Assembly: GCF_040438925.1 (NCBI RefSeq)
Contig: NZ_CP159258.1
Location: forward strand, 1,750,001-1,814,000
DNA: 64,000 nt
Direction: 5' to 3'
DNA from: Pseudomonas sp. MYb327
GTDB lineage: Bacteria > Pseudomonadota > Gammaproteobacteria > Pseudomonadales > Pseudomonadaceae
Position 1 is the stretch's first letter. Every line of letters begins with the position of its first letter. This document shows positions 63,880 to 64,000 of this stretch, piece by piece. The notes beneath the pieces were generated by a model, which saw only the letters and a program-made list of their open reading frames with translations, was not told the origin of the DNA and did not search any database. A program made the position numbers and the translations under genes.

Positions 63880-63900
63880 AAATGACTGCATCTTAATGGC

Positions 63901-64000
63901 TCAACGATTCATCGGCGCAACAAACCGGCTCTTCGCCTCGCTATAGATGCCGGGCTCATCGCTGTCGACGATCCTGAAACTGATGCCCTGCGAACTGCTG
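63901..64000 (-). CDS. C-terminal end of a gene entering from the right
   Basis: The minus strand is open from the window edge to a TGA at 63901-63903, coding for 32 residues ending DEPGIYSEAKSRFVAPMNR. The region has good codon use and follows no competing frame. Too little to name. The same-strand MocR gene follows 84 bp downstream. Confidence 0.6.
   Translation of the reverse strand, partial: SSSQGISFRIVDSDEPGIYSEAKSRFVAPMNR

Overview
This window reads as a chromosomal segment of a Pseudomonas of the fluorescens group. The support is the high-GC coding style, the Pseudomonas-type extragenic inverted repeats (REP/BIME-like), a full-length 1628-residue NAD-glutamate dehydrogenase, a MuxABC-OpmB-type efflux operon and a MucR-like MHYT-GGDEF-EAL protein. 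There are no rRNA or tRNA genes, no CRISPR array and no recognisable transposase.

Layout. 1-965: tail of one gene and three very small membrane or secreted ORFs. 969-6444 (minus): sbcD-sbcC-GST, a DNA-end processing nuclease with a co-transcribed glutathione transferase. 6684-8036 (plus): a chitin-active LPMO (AA10-FnIII-FnIII-CBM5/12) with no visible Sec signal. 8152-14994 (minus): a compact MoxR/Bat operon (moxR, DUF58, DUF4381, batA, batB/C, batD), every junction overlapping. 16138-21024: gdhB, preceded by a 515-bp non-coding gap. 21157-27473: small metabolic and regulatory genes (lipoprotein, cupin, ABM monooxygenase, MocR regulator divergent from an AhpD-like protein, LysR, GNAT, unknown).

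27576-45410 (minus) is the most unusual part: about 18 kb of co-oriented genes centred on a second MoxR/Bat operon. Upstream in the same run are two outer-membrane-protein-like genes, a tiny exported protein and a DUF1254/DUF1214 protein. Downstream are an exported HAD phosphatase, an arylsulfatase with a C-T-A-G-R active-site motif, a spermidine-synthase-like membrane protein lacking the usual catalytic motif, and an octaheme cytochrome c with C-terminal helical repeats. From 45410 to 32858 the gaps are at most 74 bp and many genes overlap. I propose this as a cell-envelope system in which a dedicated MoxR/Bat machine matures or inserts exported cofactor-bearing enzymes; the substrate is unknown. 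Two genes of this operon (batD-2 and DUF4381-2) carry REP-type inverted repeats inside their reading frames without breaking them.

45715-63817: YciI-like protein, thiol peroxidase tpx, muxABC-opmB RND efflux operon, MucR-like c-di-GMP enzyme, an SDR, an RHS/TcC-type toxin whose AT-rich C-terminal tip carries an M35-like zinc protease motif, and a second MocR-type regulator. An 18-bp palindrome before the LPMO gene recurs in slightly diverged form before the RHS toxin gene, with the same distance to a possible -10 box, suggesting one regulator controls both secreted biopolymer-attacking or insecticidal factors.
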